Below, piece by piece: positions 8,440-17,520 of a stretch of 64,000 nucleotides of DNA. Positions within the stretch are counted from its first letter, which is position 1. Each line of letters opens with the position of its first letter. Both the position numbers and the translations under genes were made by a program. The notes under the pieces are model-generated. The model saw only the letters and a program-made list of their open reading frames with translations, was not told where the DNA came from and ran no database searches. Source of the DNA: Halanaerobium kushneri (GTDB taxonomy: Bacteria > Bacillota > Halanaerobiia > Halanaerobiales > Halanaerobiaceae); assembly GCF_900156285.1 (NCBI RefSeq), contig NZ_FTNC01000003.1, positions 62,001 through 126,000 on the forward strand. Direction: 5' to 3'.

Positions 8440-9599
8440 TGACTGAAGAATTTATACCTTACGGCAGTCAGTGGTTAGATGAGCAGGATTTAGAAGCTGT
8501 TGTAGAAACACTTAAAAGTGATTATCTAACAACAGGCCCTAAGATAAATGAATTTGAAGAAAAGTTTGCTGATTATGTGGATGCAGAATATGCTGTTGCT
8601 ATTGCAAATGGGACAGCAGCTTTACATGCAGCAACTTATGCAGCAGGTATTGGAGAAGGTGATGAAGTTATTACTACTCCAATAACCTTTGCTGCTTCAG
8701 CTAATTCAATTCTTTATCATAATGCTACTCCTGTTTTTGCTGATGTTGATCCTGATACATATAATATTGATCCAGAATCAATAGAAGAAAAAATAACAGA
8801 TAAAACCAAAGCAATAATTCCCGTTCACTATACAGGTCAGCCTTGTGAGATGGATGAAATAATGGAAATAGCTGATAAATATAACTTAACAGTTATTGCA
8901 GACGGAGCTCATGCAGTTGGTGCTGAATACAAAGGTCAAAAAGTTGGAAGCGTTGCAGATATGACAACCTTTAGTTTTCATCCGGTTAAGCATATAACTA
9001 CTGGTGAAGGTGGAATGATAACAACTGATTCGAAAGATTTATATGATATACTGATTAAATTCAGAACTCATGGGATAACAAAAGAGAGCAGTGAATATAT
9101 TAATGAAAGTCATGGTCCCTGGTATCATGAACAGCAGAAATTAGGATATAATTATAGGATTACCGATATTCAGTGTGCTTTAGGTATCAGCCAGCTAGAA
9201 AAAATAGATAAATTTTTAACAAGAAGAAGAGAAATAGTTGAAGAATACAATAAAGCTTTTAGTGATTTCGAAGGTATAATAATACCGGAACAGCTTAGAA
9301 ATACTAATTCAGCCTGGCATTTATATGTAATCCAGTTAGACTTAGAAAAATTATCTGCTGATCGCAAAGAGATATTTAAAGATTTAAGAAATAAGAATTT
9401 AGGTGTTAATGTCCACTATATTCCCGTATATTATCATCCATATTATCAGGAATTAGGATATGAAAAAGGTATATGTCCTAATGCTGAAAATTTATATGAA
9501 AGAATAATAACTATACCTCTTTATCCTAAAATGTCTGATCAACAGGTTGAAGAAGTAATCAATAGAGCAAAAGAAGTTATAAGAAAATATCAGAAATAG
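8439..9599 (+). CDS. pseC: UDP-4-amino-4,6-dideoxy-N-acetyl-beta-L-altrosamine transaminase, PseC
   Basis: PLP-dependent DegT/DnrJ/EryC1 aminotransferase, 386 aa, putting the 4-amino group on the PseB product. The N-terminus FIPYGSQWLDEQDLEAVVET is typical of PseC. The PLP lysine is in SFHPVKHITTGEGG, and Asp in VIADGAHAVGAEY binds the pyridine nitrogen. The start shares one base with the pseB stop. The pair order pseB-pseC is the classic one. Confidence 0.92.
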   Translation: MTEEFIPYGSQWLDEQDLEAVVETLKSDYLTTGPKINEFEEKFADYVDAEYAVAIANGTAALHAATYAAGIGEGDEVITTPITFAASANSILYHNATPVFADVDPDTYNIDPESIEEKITDKTKAIIPVHYTGQPCEMDEIMEIADKYNLTVIADGAHAVGAEYKGQKVGSVADMTTFSFHPVKHITTGEGGMITTDSKDLYDILIKFRTHGITKESSEYINESHGPWYHEQQKLGYNYRITDIQCALGISQLEKIDKFLTRRREIVEEYNKAFSDFEGIIIPEQLRNTNSAWHLYVIQLDLEKLSADRKEIFKDLRNKNLGVNVHYIPVYYHPYYQELGYEKGICPNAENLYERIITIPLYPKMSDQQVEEVINRAKEVIRKYQK

Positions 9600-9607
9600 G
9601 TGTTTTT

Positions 9608-10351
9608 ATGAAATCTAATAAAACAGCAGCAATAATTCAGGCTAGAATGGGTTCAACAAGATTGCCTGGGAAGGTAATGAAAGATTTAGCAGGAAGGCCA
9701 GTATTATGGCATGATATACAGAGAATTAAACAATCTAAGATGATTGATGACATTATAATAGCAACTACTACTAAAGAGCAGGATAAAGTAATTTATAAAA
9801 AAGCTTTAGAATGGGGAGTAAAAGCTTTTAGAGGTAGTGAGGAAGATGTTCTAAAAAGATATTATGATGCTGCAGCTAAAAATGATGTAGATACTGTAGT
9901 TAGAATAACTTCTGACTGTCCTTTAATTGATCCTCAGGTTATAGATGAGATAATTAAATACTATAATGATAATAATTATACTTTGGTAACCAACGCTGGC
10001 TCTGATTTAGAAAACAGAACTTATCCCAGAGGTTTAGATACTGAAGTTTTTTCTTTTGATATTTTAAAAGAAGCGTTTAACAAGTCAGAAAAAAAATATC
10101 AAAGAGAACATGTAACTCCCTATATATATGAAAATTATGATGATATTTATTATTATAAAAATGATAAAGATCTATCAAATTATAGGTTAACCTTAGATAC
10201 AAAAGAAGATTATGAACTAATAAAAGCTATTTATGATAATTTATATTATGCTGAAAATGATTTCTATCTTTCTGAGATAATAGAGCTTTTAGACAATAAT
10301 GAAGAATTATTAAAGTTAAATGAGAATATTCGTCAAAAAGAGGTTAAATAA
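9608..10351 (+). CDS. pseF: Cytidylyltransferase, CMP-pseudaminic acid synthetase type (PseF/SpsF)
   Basis: Activates the finished nonulosonic acid with CTP. It is an SpsF/NeuA-like nucleotidyltransferase of 247 aa: AAIIQARMGSTRLPGKVMKD holds the nucleotide-binding signature, and RITSDCPLIDPQVID the metal/sugar site. It belongs to the SpsF-like branch rather than classical NeuA, as in other Gram-positive pse operons. It overlaps the next gene by one base (TAATG). Confidence 0.82.
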   Translation: MKSNKTAAIIQARMGSTRLPGKVMKDLAGRPVLWHDIQRIKQSKMIDDIIIATTTKEQDKVIYKKALEWGVKAFRGSEEDVLKRYYDAAAKNDVDTVVRITSDCPLIDPQVIDEIIKYYNDNNYTLVTNAGSDLENRTYPRGLDTEVFSFDILKEAFNKSEKKYQREHVTPYIYENYDDIYYYKNDKDLSNYRLTLDTKEDYELIKAIYDNLYYAENDFYLSEIIELLDNNEELLKLNENIRQKEVK

Positions 10352-10812
10352 TGAATGATGATAATATACACCTAAGAAAAGTAAAAGCTGATGATATTGA
10401 TCTTTTATTTAAATGGGTTAATGAGAAAACAGTAAGAAACAATGCATTTCATCAAGAAAAAATCAGCTATAAAGAACATCAAAAATGGTTTAATAAGAAA
10501 CTGAATAGTAAAAAATCTCACATTTATATTTTATTAAAAAACCGAAATCCAATTGGCCAAATAAGAATTGATATAGATAAAAAGATTGGTGAAATTGATT
10601 ATAGTATAATAAAAGATGAACGTGGGAATGGTTATGGAACTTTGTTATTAAATTTATTAATTGATGAAATAGAGAATAATGATTTAAGTATAAAAAAAGT
10701 AATAGGTGAAGTAAAGAAAACAAATAAAGCATCAGAAAAAGCATTTTTAAAAGCTGATTTCAAAAAAATAGAAAAATCGAATTATAATCTTTTTTATTAT
10801 AATATAAATTGA
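10351..10812 (+). CDS. pseH: GNAT N-acetyltransferase, PseH-like
   Basis: 153-aa GNAT protein that by context acetylates the 4-amino group of UDP-4-amino-4,6-dideoxy-AltNAc. The acetyl-CoA loop is in DERGNGYGTLLLNLLIDEI (~residues 90-108), and the N-terminus HLRKVKADDIDLLFKWVNE fits RimJ/PseH-type enzymes. It lies between pseF and pseI. A separate formyltransferase (11875) means this acetyltransferase may not be the only N-acyl donor step. Confidence 0.78.
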   Translation: MNDDNIHLRKVKADDIDLLFKWVNEKTVRNNAFHQEKISYKEHQKWFNKKLNSKKSHIYILLKNRNPIGQIRIDIDKKIGEIDYSIIKDERGNGYGTLLLNLLIDEIENNDLSIKKVIGEVKKTNKASEKAFLKADFKKIEKSNYNLFYYNIN

Positions 10813-10822
10813 GGCGATATTT

Positions 10823-11875
10823 ATGGATAATAAATTACAATTAACCAAAAACAGAGCTATTGGAGAAAAGAATCCAGCTTATATTATAGCTGAGATGTCT
10901 GCCAATCATGCGGGCAGCAAAGAAAGAGCTTTAGAAATTATTAGAGCGGCTAAAAATGCTGGCGCTGATTGTGTTAAAGTTCAAACTTACACTCCTGATA
11001 CTATGACAATTGATTCCGATAAAGAATGGTTTCAAATAGATAAGGGGACCTGGAAAGGTGAAAATTTACACACTTTATATCAAAAAGCATATACTCCTTG
11101 GGAATGGCAGGAAGATTTAAAAAAAGAGGCTGAAAAAATAGGGATTGATTTCTTTTCAACACCCTATGAAAAAACAGCAGTTGATTTTTTAGAAGATCTG
11201 GGTGTGGAGTTTTATAAAGTTGCTTCTTTTAGTATAACTAATATACCTTTTTTGAAATATTTAGCTAATAAAAACAAACCAATCATTATGTCAACTGGTA
11301 TGGCGACTTTATCAGAAATTGATGAAGCAGTTAGAACAATCAGAAATGAAGGAAATGATAAACTGGCTCTTTTAAACTGTTCCAGTGCCTATCCCTCAAT
11401 ACCTGATGATATGAATCTTAAAAATATTAAAAATTTAAAAGATACTTTTGATCTGCCAGTAGGTTTATCAGATCATTCTCTGGGCTCAGTAGCTGCTGTT
11501 ACCAGTATAGCTATGGGAGCAAAGATAATAGAAAAACATTTTTGTTTAAGCAGAGAAATAGAGAATCCTGATTCTTCATTTTCAATGGAGCCAGCTGAAT
11601 TCAAACAAATGGTTGAAGATATTAGAGCAGCTGAAAAAGCTATAGGAACAGTTGACTATTCAATTTCTGAAAAGGAAAAAGAGAGCAGAATATTTAGAAG
11701 ATCAATTTTTGTAGTTGAAGATATCAAAGCTGGAGAAACAATTACAGAAGAAAATGTACGAATGATTAGACCAGGTTATGGATTAAAACCTAAACACTGG
11801 CCTAATGTTTTAGGTAAAAAAGCTTTAAAAGATATTGAAAGAGGGACACCATTAGACTGGGGTCTGATTGAATAA
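10823..11875 (+). CDS. pseI: Pseudaminic acid synthase, PseI
   Basis: Condenses the 6-deoxy-AltdiNAc sugar with phosphoenolpyruvate. 350 aa: a NeuB-type TIM barrel (YIIAEMSANHAGSKERALEI near the start, GLSDHSLGSVAAVTSIAMGA mid-protein, IIEKHFCLSREIENPDSSFS) followed by a C-terminal SAF/antifreeze-like domain from ~290 (SIFVVEDIKAGETITEENVR). SD GAGGCGAT precedes ATG 10823. The last base is shared with the next start. Confidence 0.92.
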   Translation: MDNKLQLTKNRAIGEKNPAYIIAEMSANHAGSKERALEIIRAAKNAGADCVKVQTYTPDTMTIDSDKEWFQIDKGTWKGENLHTLYQKAYTPWEWQEDLKKEAEKIGIDFFSTPYEKTAVDFLEDLGVEFYKVASFSITNIPFLKYLANKNKPIIMSTGMATLSEIDEAVRTIRNEGNDKLALLNCSSAYPSIPDDMNLKNIKNLKDTFDLPVGLSDHSLGSVAAVTSIAMGAKIIEKHFCLSREIENPDSSFSMEPAEFKQMVEDIRAAEKAIGTVDYSISEKEKESRIFRRSIFVVEDIKAGETITEENVRMIRPGYGLKPKHWPNVLGKKALKDIERGTPLDWGLIE

Positions 11876-12573
11876 TGAATATTATTATTGCGACTATAAA
11901 AAGCTGGAACATAAAAAATACAGAAGAATTTATAGAAAATAATCCAGAATATAATATCAAGCTGATCACAGATAAAGATAATTTAAGTCTAAAAAATATT
12001 GAAGATTTTAATCCTGATTATATATTCTTTCCTCACTGGTCCTGGATTATTCCCGAAGAAATATATAGCAATTATAATTGTATAGTTTTTCATATGACTG
12101 ATCTTCCTTTTGGAAGAGGGGGAAGCCCACTTCAGAATCTTATTGTTAGAGGAATTAAAAATACTAAAATTTCTGCATTAAAAGTAGATGGTGGTCTTGA
12201 CACAGGCGATATTTACTTAAAAGAAGATTTAAACTTAAACGGAAGTGCAGAAGAAATTTTTATTCGTCTATCTAATATTATTTTTGAGAAAATGATTCCC
12301 TTTATTTTAAATGAAAAGCCTGAACCCCAAAAACAAAAGGGTGAAGTAGTTAAATTTAAAAGACGAAAACCGGCAGAAAGTGAAATAGAGAAAAAATTTT
12401 CGATAGCAAAAGTATATGATTATATAAGAATGCTTGATGCAGAAGGTTATCCAAAAGCTTTTATTGAATATGGTGATTTGAAACTAGAATTTAATAGAGC
12501 AAAATTGACTGCAAATGGAATTGTCGCAGATGTAAAAATAACTGAAATAAATAAGGATGATAATAATGAGTGA
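11875..12573 (+). CDS. Sugar N-formyltransferase, PseJ-like
   Basis: 232-aa protein with a formyl-THF-dependent transferase fold. The segment IVFHMTDLPFGRGGSPLQNL (His for catalysis, then the Pro/Gly loop) and VDGGLDTGDIYLKEDLNL are conserved in methionyl-tRNA- and sugar-formyltransferases. It is too short for Fmt and lies in the middle of the pse operon, so the likely job is to formylate an amino group of the pseudaminic precursor (PseJ-type, giving an N-formyl derivative). It overlaps the deacetylase gene by 8 bases. Confidence 0.75.
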   Translation: MNIIIATIKSWNIKNTEEFIENNPEYNIKLITDKDNLSLKNIEDFNPDYIFFPHWSWIIPEEIYSNYNCIVFHMTDLPFGRGGSPLQNLIVRGIKNTKISALKVDGGLDTGDIYLKEDLNLNGSAEEIFIRLSNIIFEKMIPFILNEKPEPQKQKGEVVKFKRRKPAESEIEKKFSIAKVYDYIRMLDAEGYPKAFIEYGDLKLEFNRAKLTANGIVADVKITEINKDDNNE

Positions 12574-13255
12574 AAAGATATTAACAATAGCAGCTCATCC
12601 TGATGATGAACTATTGGGTTTAGGCGGAACAATAAGAAAAAGAGTTAACACTGGTTATACAGCAGACTGCTTAATTTTAGGTGAAGGTTTAACCTCACGC
12701 AAAGATAATAGGGAAGAAGAAAAAGAAGAGAACCTAGACAGTTTATATTCAGATTCTTATAAAGCAGCTGAGCATATAGGCTATAATAATCTATATTTTT
12801 CTAGACTGCCTGATAACAGATTTGACTCAGTTGATTTATTAGATATTATCAAAGAAATCGAAAAGATTATAGAGAAAGTTAAACCAGATATTATTTTTAC
12901 TCATCATTATGGGGATTTAAATATAGATCATCGAAAAACTTTGGAAGCAGTAATTACTGCTTGTAGGCCGGTTGGGGAATATAAGGTAAAAGAGATATAT
13001 GCATTTGAAACACCGTCTTCAACTGAATGGAATTTTGAGTATGGTGAAAATACTTTTAAGCCTAATTATTTTGTCGATATAACTAATACTATTGACGCTA
13101 AATTAAAAGGTATGGACTGCTATCAATCAGAAAAAAGAGACTATCCTCATCCACGTTCTTTAAAATCATTAAAAACTATTGCAGCTAAATGGGGAACTGT
13201 TGTGGCAAAGAAATATGTGGAAGCCTTTGAAGTAATCAGAAAAATTGAAGATTAG
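12566..13255 (+). CDS. PIG-L family N-deacetylase
   Basis: Zinc-dependent LmbE/PIG-L deacetylase, 229 aa. The zinc motif AAHPDDE is at residues ~8-14, and the second histidine pair is in THHYGDLNIDHRKT. Start at ATG 12566: AAGG (12553-12556) is 9 bases upstream, whereas ATG 12557 touches it. Being translationally coupled to the formyltransferase suggests it removes an N-acetyl group so a formyl (or other) group can be put on, or trims the sugar later. It is not part of the standard six-enzyme pathway. Confidence 0.82.
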   Translation: MSEKILTIAAHPDDELLGLGGTIRKRVNTGYTADCLILGEGLTSRKDNREEEKEENLDSLYSDSYKAAEHIGYNNLYFSRLPDNRFDSVDLLDIIKEIEKIIEKVKPDIIFTHHYGDLNIDHRKTLEAVITACRPVGEYKVKEIYAFETPSSTEWNFEYGENTFKPNYFVDITNTIDAKLKGMDCYQSEKRDYPHPRSLKSLKTIAAKWGTVVAKKYVEAFEVIRKIED

Positions 13256-13264
13256 GGTGATAAA

Positions 13265-14278
13265 ATGTCAGTAATTGCTTTAAGAGTTGATGGTGGTAAA
13301 GATATAGGTATGGGTCATATCATGAGAACAATGGCTTTAGCCAATGATTTAAAGAAAAAGCCAGAAAACAAAGAAGTCTTTTATATTACTAAAAACGATC
13401 CAACAGCAGTCAACAAATTAAAAGATAATGATTTTAATGTTTTAGTTATAGATAAAGACTTATCATATGAGAAAGAAATAAAAAAAGTAAAAGAAATAAT
13501 AGAAAATAGAGAAGTTAACAAGTTAATAACTGATTCCTATGAGATAGATCAAAATTATCTGATTGAAATGAGAAAAGTAGTTGATAAGTTAATAACTGTT
13601 CATGATTATGCACCTTTTGCTTTTCCATCCCATGTTGTGATTAATGGTAATGCCTATGCTGAAGATTTAGATTATAAATCTTACTACGGCGATACTGAAT
13701 TTTTGCTTGGCACTGATTACTTACTGCTAAGGGAAGAGTTTAGAAATCTTCCTGAGGTAGAAGTAAGAGAAAAAGTTCAGAATATTTTAGTCACAGTTGG
13801 TGGCTATGATATGAGGAATCTTACTCCAAAAATAATAAAGGCATTAAGTGAGTTAAATTTAGAAGAAATAGATAATCAGTATATAGATAAAGAAAAACTA
13901 CATATTGATGTTGTGGTTGGACCTTCTTTTGATAATGTAGATCAGATAGTTTCAGAAGTTGAAAAAAGTAGTTTAGATATTTCATTAAATTTCAATGTTA
14001 AAAAAATGAGTAAGTTAATGATTAAAAGTGATATTGCAATTTCTTCAGGGGGTAGTACTCTTTATGAGTTAGCTGTTACTAAGACTCCTGGTTTGATATT
14101 GTTGCAGGCTGATAATCAGATTAGAGTTGCTGAAAAATTAGATGGTAAGAGCATTATGAATCTTGGGTTTGAAGATGATTTTCAAGTTATAGCAAAAAGA
14201 TTAAAAGAATTTATAAAAATGAATGATAATTATTTGGAAGAGATTTTTAACAAAGATGATTTTAAGATTGGTCTATAG
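13265..14278 (+). CDS. pseG: UDP-2,4-diacetamido-2,4,6-trideoxy-beta-L-altropyranose hydrolase, PseG
   Basis: Releases UDP from the trideoxy-altrose so PseI can use it. 337 aa with a GT-B-like fold. The N-terminal LRVDGGKDIGMGHIMRTMAL carries the IGxGHxxR motif with the catalytic His. The C-terminal SDIAISSGGSTLYELAVTKT is the nucleotide-binding half. Completes the pseB-C-F-H-I-G set. SD GGGTG lies 5-9 bases upstream. Confidence 0.9.
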   Translation: MSVIALRVDGGKDIGMGHIMRTMALANDLKKKPENKEVFYITKNDPTAVNKLKDNDFNVLVIDKDLSYEKEIKKVKEIIENREVNKLITDSYEIDQNYLIEMRKVVDKLITVHDYAPFAFPSHVVINGNAYAEDLDYKSYYGDTEFLLGTDYLLLREEFRNLPEVEVREKVQNILVTVGGYDMRNLTPKIIKALSELNLEEIDNQYIDKEKLHIDVVVGPSFDNVDQIVSEVEKSSLDISLNFNVKKMSKLMIKSDIAISSGGSTLYELAVTKTPGLILLQADNQIRVAEKLDGKSIMNLGFEDDFQVIAKRLKEFIKMNDNYLEEIFNKDDFKIGL

Positions 14279-14312
14279 TTATATTCAAAATAACTAAAAG
14301 GGGTGACCAAAA

Positions 14313-14747
14313 ATGTCTGCTGTAGATAATACCAATTCCATCCTAAATCAAATCAAAAATGTAATTGTCAATCAGCTCAATCAGCCTAATCAGAGTAGTG
14401 AGCAGAATAAACAGGATCTAAAAGGTGACAGATTCACTAAATCACAGCCGACAGAGAAAGTCACCTATGACCTGGATGATTTTGCAGCTAAAAATGGAAT
14501 TAAAAGACCTATTAAAATCAACAACAGCAATAATATCTTTTTTATTAACCATAATAACCGCAATCGGGCTCTAAAAATTGATCCGGGAGAATATAATTTA
14601 ACAGAGATTCAGGCTGCCATTCAGCATAAAGCCAATGAAGAATTTGGAATCGGTGAAGTTAATCTTAAGATGACTGCCTCCGGTTCAGACCGTCTGATTT
14701 ATGCTGAAGATAAGAAGGAAGAGCATGTTTTAGATGAGCAGGGGTAA
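14313..14747 (+). CDS. Hypothetical protein with a flagellin/hook-type IN-like segment
   Basis: 144 aa. Residues 1-50 are Gln/Asn-rich and flexible. The C-terminal half (LKIDPGEYNLTEIQAAIQHK, then VNLKMTASGSDRLIYAED) resembles the beta-hairpin plus helix repeat seen in variable regions of FlgK, FliD and flagellins. It follows pseG by 34 bases with a good SD (AAAGGGGTG) and may be the last gene of the operon. A secreted or filament-associated role is a guess. No terminator was identified after it. Confidence 0.5.
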   Translation: MSAVDNTNSILNQIKNVIVNQLNQPNQSSEQNKQDLKGDRFTKSQPTEKVTYDLDDFAAKNGIKRPIKINNSNNIFFINHNNRNRALKIDPGEYNLTEIQAAIQHKANEEFGIGEVNLKMTASGSDRLIYAEDKKEEHVLDEQG

Positions 14748-14831
14748 CTAAATTTTCAATTTTGACCTTTCTTTAAATCTATGCGATACTTAAAATATAG
14801 AATATAAATTAGGATTAAAGGAAGTGAAATT

Positions 14832-15194
14832 GTGAATAAAAAATTAAAGTATAAGTTGAATGAGAAAACTAATAGAATATTGAGTAAATGTGAATTAGAT
14901 TTTATAATTTATAGCTATCCTCGACTTTTTACTCTGACTTCAGATAATTACTCTGTTATTTTTATAGATGATTTAGAAAAGTTAAAGTTCCAACTAAAAA
15001 AGCATAAGAAGTTTAACGGCTATACTGAATTGGAAATAATTAGAAAGAGACAAATATATAAACTAAGCGAAATAAATATTAATAGTTTGAAATTTAAAAA
15101 TAAATTCTATGTTTTTCCATTGCAAAACAGAAAGATGGTAAATCAAAAAATTAAATTAGAGAATATTTTAATTGTTTATTATGAAATCATTTAA
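14832..15194 (+). CDS. Hypothetical protein
   Basis: 120 aa, basic, Lys/Ile-rich, with no motif I recognise. GTG 14832 is preceded by AAAGGAAGTG about 5-8 bases upstream, so translation is plausible. Codon use is more AT-rich than in the pse genes, which suggests it belongs with the small acquired segment at 15-17.5 kb. Confidence 0.4.
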   Translation: MNKKLKYKLNEKTNRILSKCELDFIIYSYPRLFTLTSDNYSVIFIDDLEKLKFQLKKHKKFNGYTELEIIRKRQIYKLSEININSLKFKNKFYVFPLQNRKMVNQKIKLENILIVYYEII

Positions 15195-15535
15195 TAATTA
15201 CTGAATTGTTGAATTATCTATATGGCTGTAGTAAAAGCTATACACAAAAGAATCAGCAAAAGGGCTTTGACAAATAATTATGAATTATATTGAATATAGA
15301 GTAAAAATATAAATTTTTAATTTCGATGAAATAATCAAAGTCGATTCAGATTATGATCAGATTACGAGAATAGAAATATTTTAAAGAAATAACATAAAAA
15401 ATAAATGTATACTTTTTTATATCAAGGTTTATTTTTGTGAAATTCGTAGCAAAATATAATAAACAGTTTGTGGATTAATTAAGTTAAGATTTTAAAAATA
15501 AGCTATATAAAATCAAAAAGGAAGTGGGAAGAATA
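15195..15535 (+). other. Intergenic, possible gene remnant
   Basis: No intact gene. A short open stretch ending at TAA 15382-15384 (reading ...FDEIIKVDSDYDQITRIEIF) looks like the tail of a lost gene. TTGACA at 15267 has no matching -10 at normal spacing, so I do not call a promoter. Confidence 0.3.
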
Positions 15536-15820
15536 ATGCCAAGATATAAAGTTGCTCACATTAAAGAACAAGGTGTTGATCTTATAATTATTCCTTTAAG
15601 TGATTCATTTAGATTTAAGAGTAATAAAGATAAAAATCAAATAACTAATGAACTTCAGATGAGAGCATCAAATGCTGGTTTAGCAGGTACTGTAGTACCT
15701 GTTTGGAATGCTGGTGCTGGTCGTATGGGGTTTTTAGCGCCAAGAAATTGGCAATTTTTTTTTAAAAGCATAAATCTTCAATATGTTTATGCAAATCTAA
15801 ATCGCGAAATATACTGGTAA
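15536..15820 (+). CDS. Hypothetical protein
   Basis: 94 aa from ATG 15536 (GGGAAG 5 bases upstream; GTG 15524 would add four residues). The N-terminal half is a beta-rich stretch (YKVAHIKEQGVDLIIIPLSD), followed by ELQMRASNAGLAGTVVPVWN and a Gly-rich turn. I do not recognise the family. It precedes the Mrr-like gene and probably came with it. Confidence 0.5.
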   Translation: MPRYKVAHIKEQGVDLIIIPLSDSFRFKSNKDKNQITNELQMRASNAGLAGTVVPVWNAGAGRMGFLAPRNWQFFFKSINLQYVYANLNREIYW

Positions 15821-15894
15821 GGTTTATTTCGTAAAAGATTTATCTGTGGTGATTTTTTATTATTTATCAATGTTTTTTAAGGTTTGGAACATCA

Positions 15895-16020
15895 TATAAT
15901 ATGAGATTACAGTTAGGTTAACGGACAAAAGACAACGTCTCGTTTTTGACTGCCTCCTGTCAAAAAGCTTGCAATCATATGCAGTGAGAAACATAAGGGC
16001 ATGCTTTCTGCTAATCTTAA
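15895..16020 (+). ncRNA. Candidate structured RNA with CCUCC loop
   Basis: TATAAT (15895-15900) could be a -10 element, although the -35 is poor. Downstream, TTTTTGAC (15943-15950) and GTCAAAAA (15959-15966) form a perfect 8-bp stem whose loop TGCCTCCT contains CCTCC, the complement of a Shine-Dalgarno. A second imperfect stem follows at ~15980-16013 (GCAG..GAAA with TTTCTGC). C-rich loops of this kind occur in regulatory RNAs of Firmicutes. It could equally be a leader of the Mrr-like gene at 16065. Confidence 0.3.
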
Positions 16021-16064
16021 AGGTAAAGGCACGTTAGACTAAAAAAAGTAAGGAAGTATTTATT

Positions 16065-16973
16065 ATGACAAATGAAATGGATGTTATTTATAATAATTAT
16101 GTTGCAAATGAAAAATTAAAAAATGGAACTAAATATGAAAAATTAGCTGCTATTGTTTTTAAAGTATTAAACGAGCAAGATGTTGTGATGCATGATTTGC
16201 GTTTGCGGGGGGAAGGTAAAAAAACAAAGCATCAAATAGATATTACTATTGAAAAAGAAAATACCAAAAGAAGGATTTTAATTGAATGTAAAGATTATAG
16301 TAAAGTGGTCGGATTGGGGATTATTAGAAATTTTTTTGGTGTGATTGCCCAAATAAAACCAGATAATGCTTTTGTTGTTACAACTAAGGGATATACAAAA
16401 GGTGCAGTTGATTTTGCTACTGATGAGAATATTAAGTTGTTGATATTAAGAAAATTTGAAGAGGACGATTGGAAAAATAGAATTAGAGAAATAAACATTC
16501 AGGTAAGTGCAAAAATAATGGGAACTCCTACAATAAGCAGATGGGTGCCTGCCAATAAAAAAGAACTAAAAAAAATACAAAGAGCTATAGCCAATCACGA
16601 AGGAGAAGAAATATCATTAAATACATCAAAAACCTATTTCTATAATTCTAATGGAGAAAAAAGGAATAATTTTCAAAAAATATTAAAACCTATATTTAAT
16701 TCTTTTGAAAGAAAAACTGATGAAAAATCAGAAGGCTTCTATGAATTTGATGAAACTAAATATATAAAAATGTGTGGAGTTTTATTTGGAATAAAAGGAT
16801 TTGAATATGAATTTGATAGTCATGAAATTAATTTTAATACTATTATTAATCAAGGCAAAAAAATAGCTATTTTAATATTATATAGTGTGTTAAATGATTT
16901 AGATGAAGTTATATTTGATAAAGATTTAGAAGAATGGACATTTAATGATGATGGCAGAGTAATTACAAAATGA
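16065..16973 (+). CDS. Mrr-like restriction endonuclease (type IV-like)
   Basis: 302 aa. The N-terminal 120 residues have the PD-(D/E)XK fold of the Mrr-cat family: KYEKLAAIVFKVL (helix with the first acidic residue), KHQIDITIEKE (catalytic Asp) and RILIECKDYSKVVGLG (E-x-K, then the substrate-side Gln/Arg helix). DNAFVVTTKGYTKGAVDFA is the typical following strand-helix. The C-terminal half is of unknown function. It stands alone with no methylase, consistent with an enzyme directed at modified or foreign DNA. Confidence 0.8.
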   Translation: MTNEMDVIYNNYVANEKLKNGTKYEKLAAIVFKVLNEQDVVMHDLRLRGEGKKTKHQIDITIEKENTKRRILIECKDYSKVVGLGIIRNFFGVIAQIKPDNAFVVTTKGYTKGAVDFATDENIKLLILRKFEEDDWKNRIREINIQVSAKIMGTPTISRWVPANKKELKKIQRAIANHEGEEISLNTSKTYFYNSNGEKRNNFQKILKPIFNSFERKTDEKSEGFYEFDETKYIKMCGVLFGIKGFEYEFDSHEINFNTIINQGKKIAILILYSVLNDLDEVIFDKDLEEWTFNDDGRVITK

Positions 16974-17520
16974 ACCATTGAAATATACATAGCAACTTTT
17001 TACTTTGGCTAACAGCAAGGTTTAAGATTTAGTTCCTATTTCGCTATATTCAAATTCATTAGGTAAGTGCAGTCGACTAAATCTTATGAACTTCTTAATT
17101 TAGAAGATATTAGAATACCAGAAAGTTTAGTGCTTATAGTAGAGAAAGATAAAATGTGAATGTCAAGCATTTCAGCCAGGCTAAGAAGAGTAGTGAGAAG
17201 TGATAAAGAACTTTAGTCAATTTATAAGCAATTTAAATAATTTTTAATGCTTTATCTCTAAGTCAAGCTGCTATGCAACTAAAGGGACATAGTGTTGAGG
17301 TGGGGTAGAGGTTTAAAGTGAATATAAATAATATATATAAATTAGTTTTTTATATTTAAATCTCGAGAGAGGTTTTGATGTAAAAAACTATTTTTTTATG
17401 GTTAAAGGTTATTATATATAGAAATCAATTGGTTTATTTAATAAGGTCTATTTTTTAGTCTACAAGCATTTAATATAGTATTCTAGTTATTAATTTTATG
17501 GATTGGGCGTGAATTAACTT
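16974..17520 (+). other. Intergenic with coding debris
   Basis: About 550 bases with no intact gene. Two short frames look like protein ends: one to TGA near 17157 (ELLNLEDIRIPESLVLIVEK...) and one to TAG near 17309 (ALSLSQAAMQLKGHSVEVG). They mark a recombination border between the flagellin-glycan operon and the polysaccharide locus. No clear promoter or terminator was identified. Confidence 0.35.

Noticed and set aside
15267-15294. TTGACA at 15267 as a promoter
   Set aside because: The -35 is perfect but no acceptable -10 occurs at 16-19 bases.
15982-16013. Second stem before the Mrr-like gene as a terminator
   Set aside because: Imperfect stem with no following T-run.
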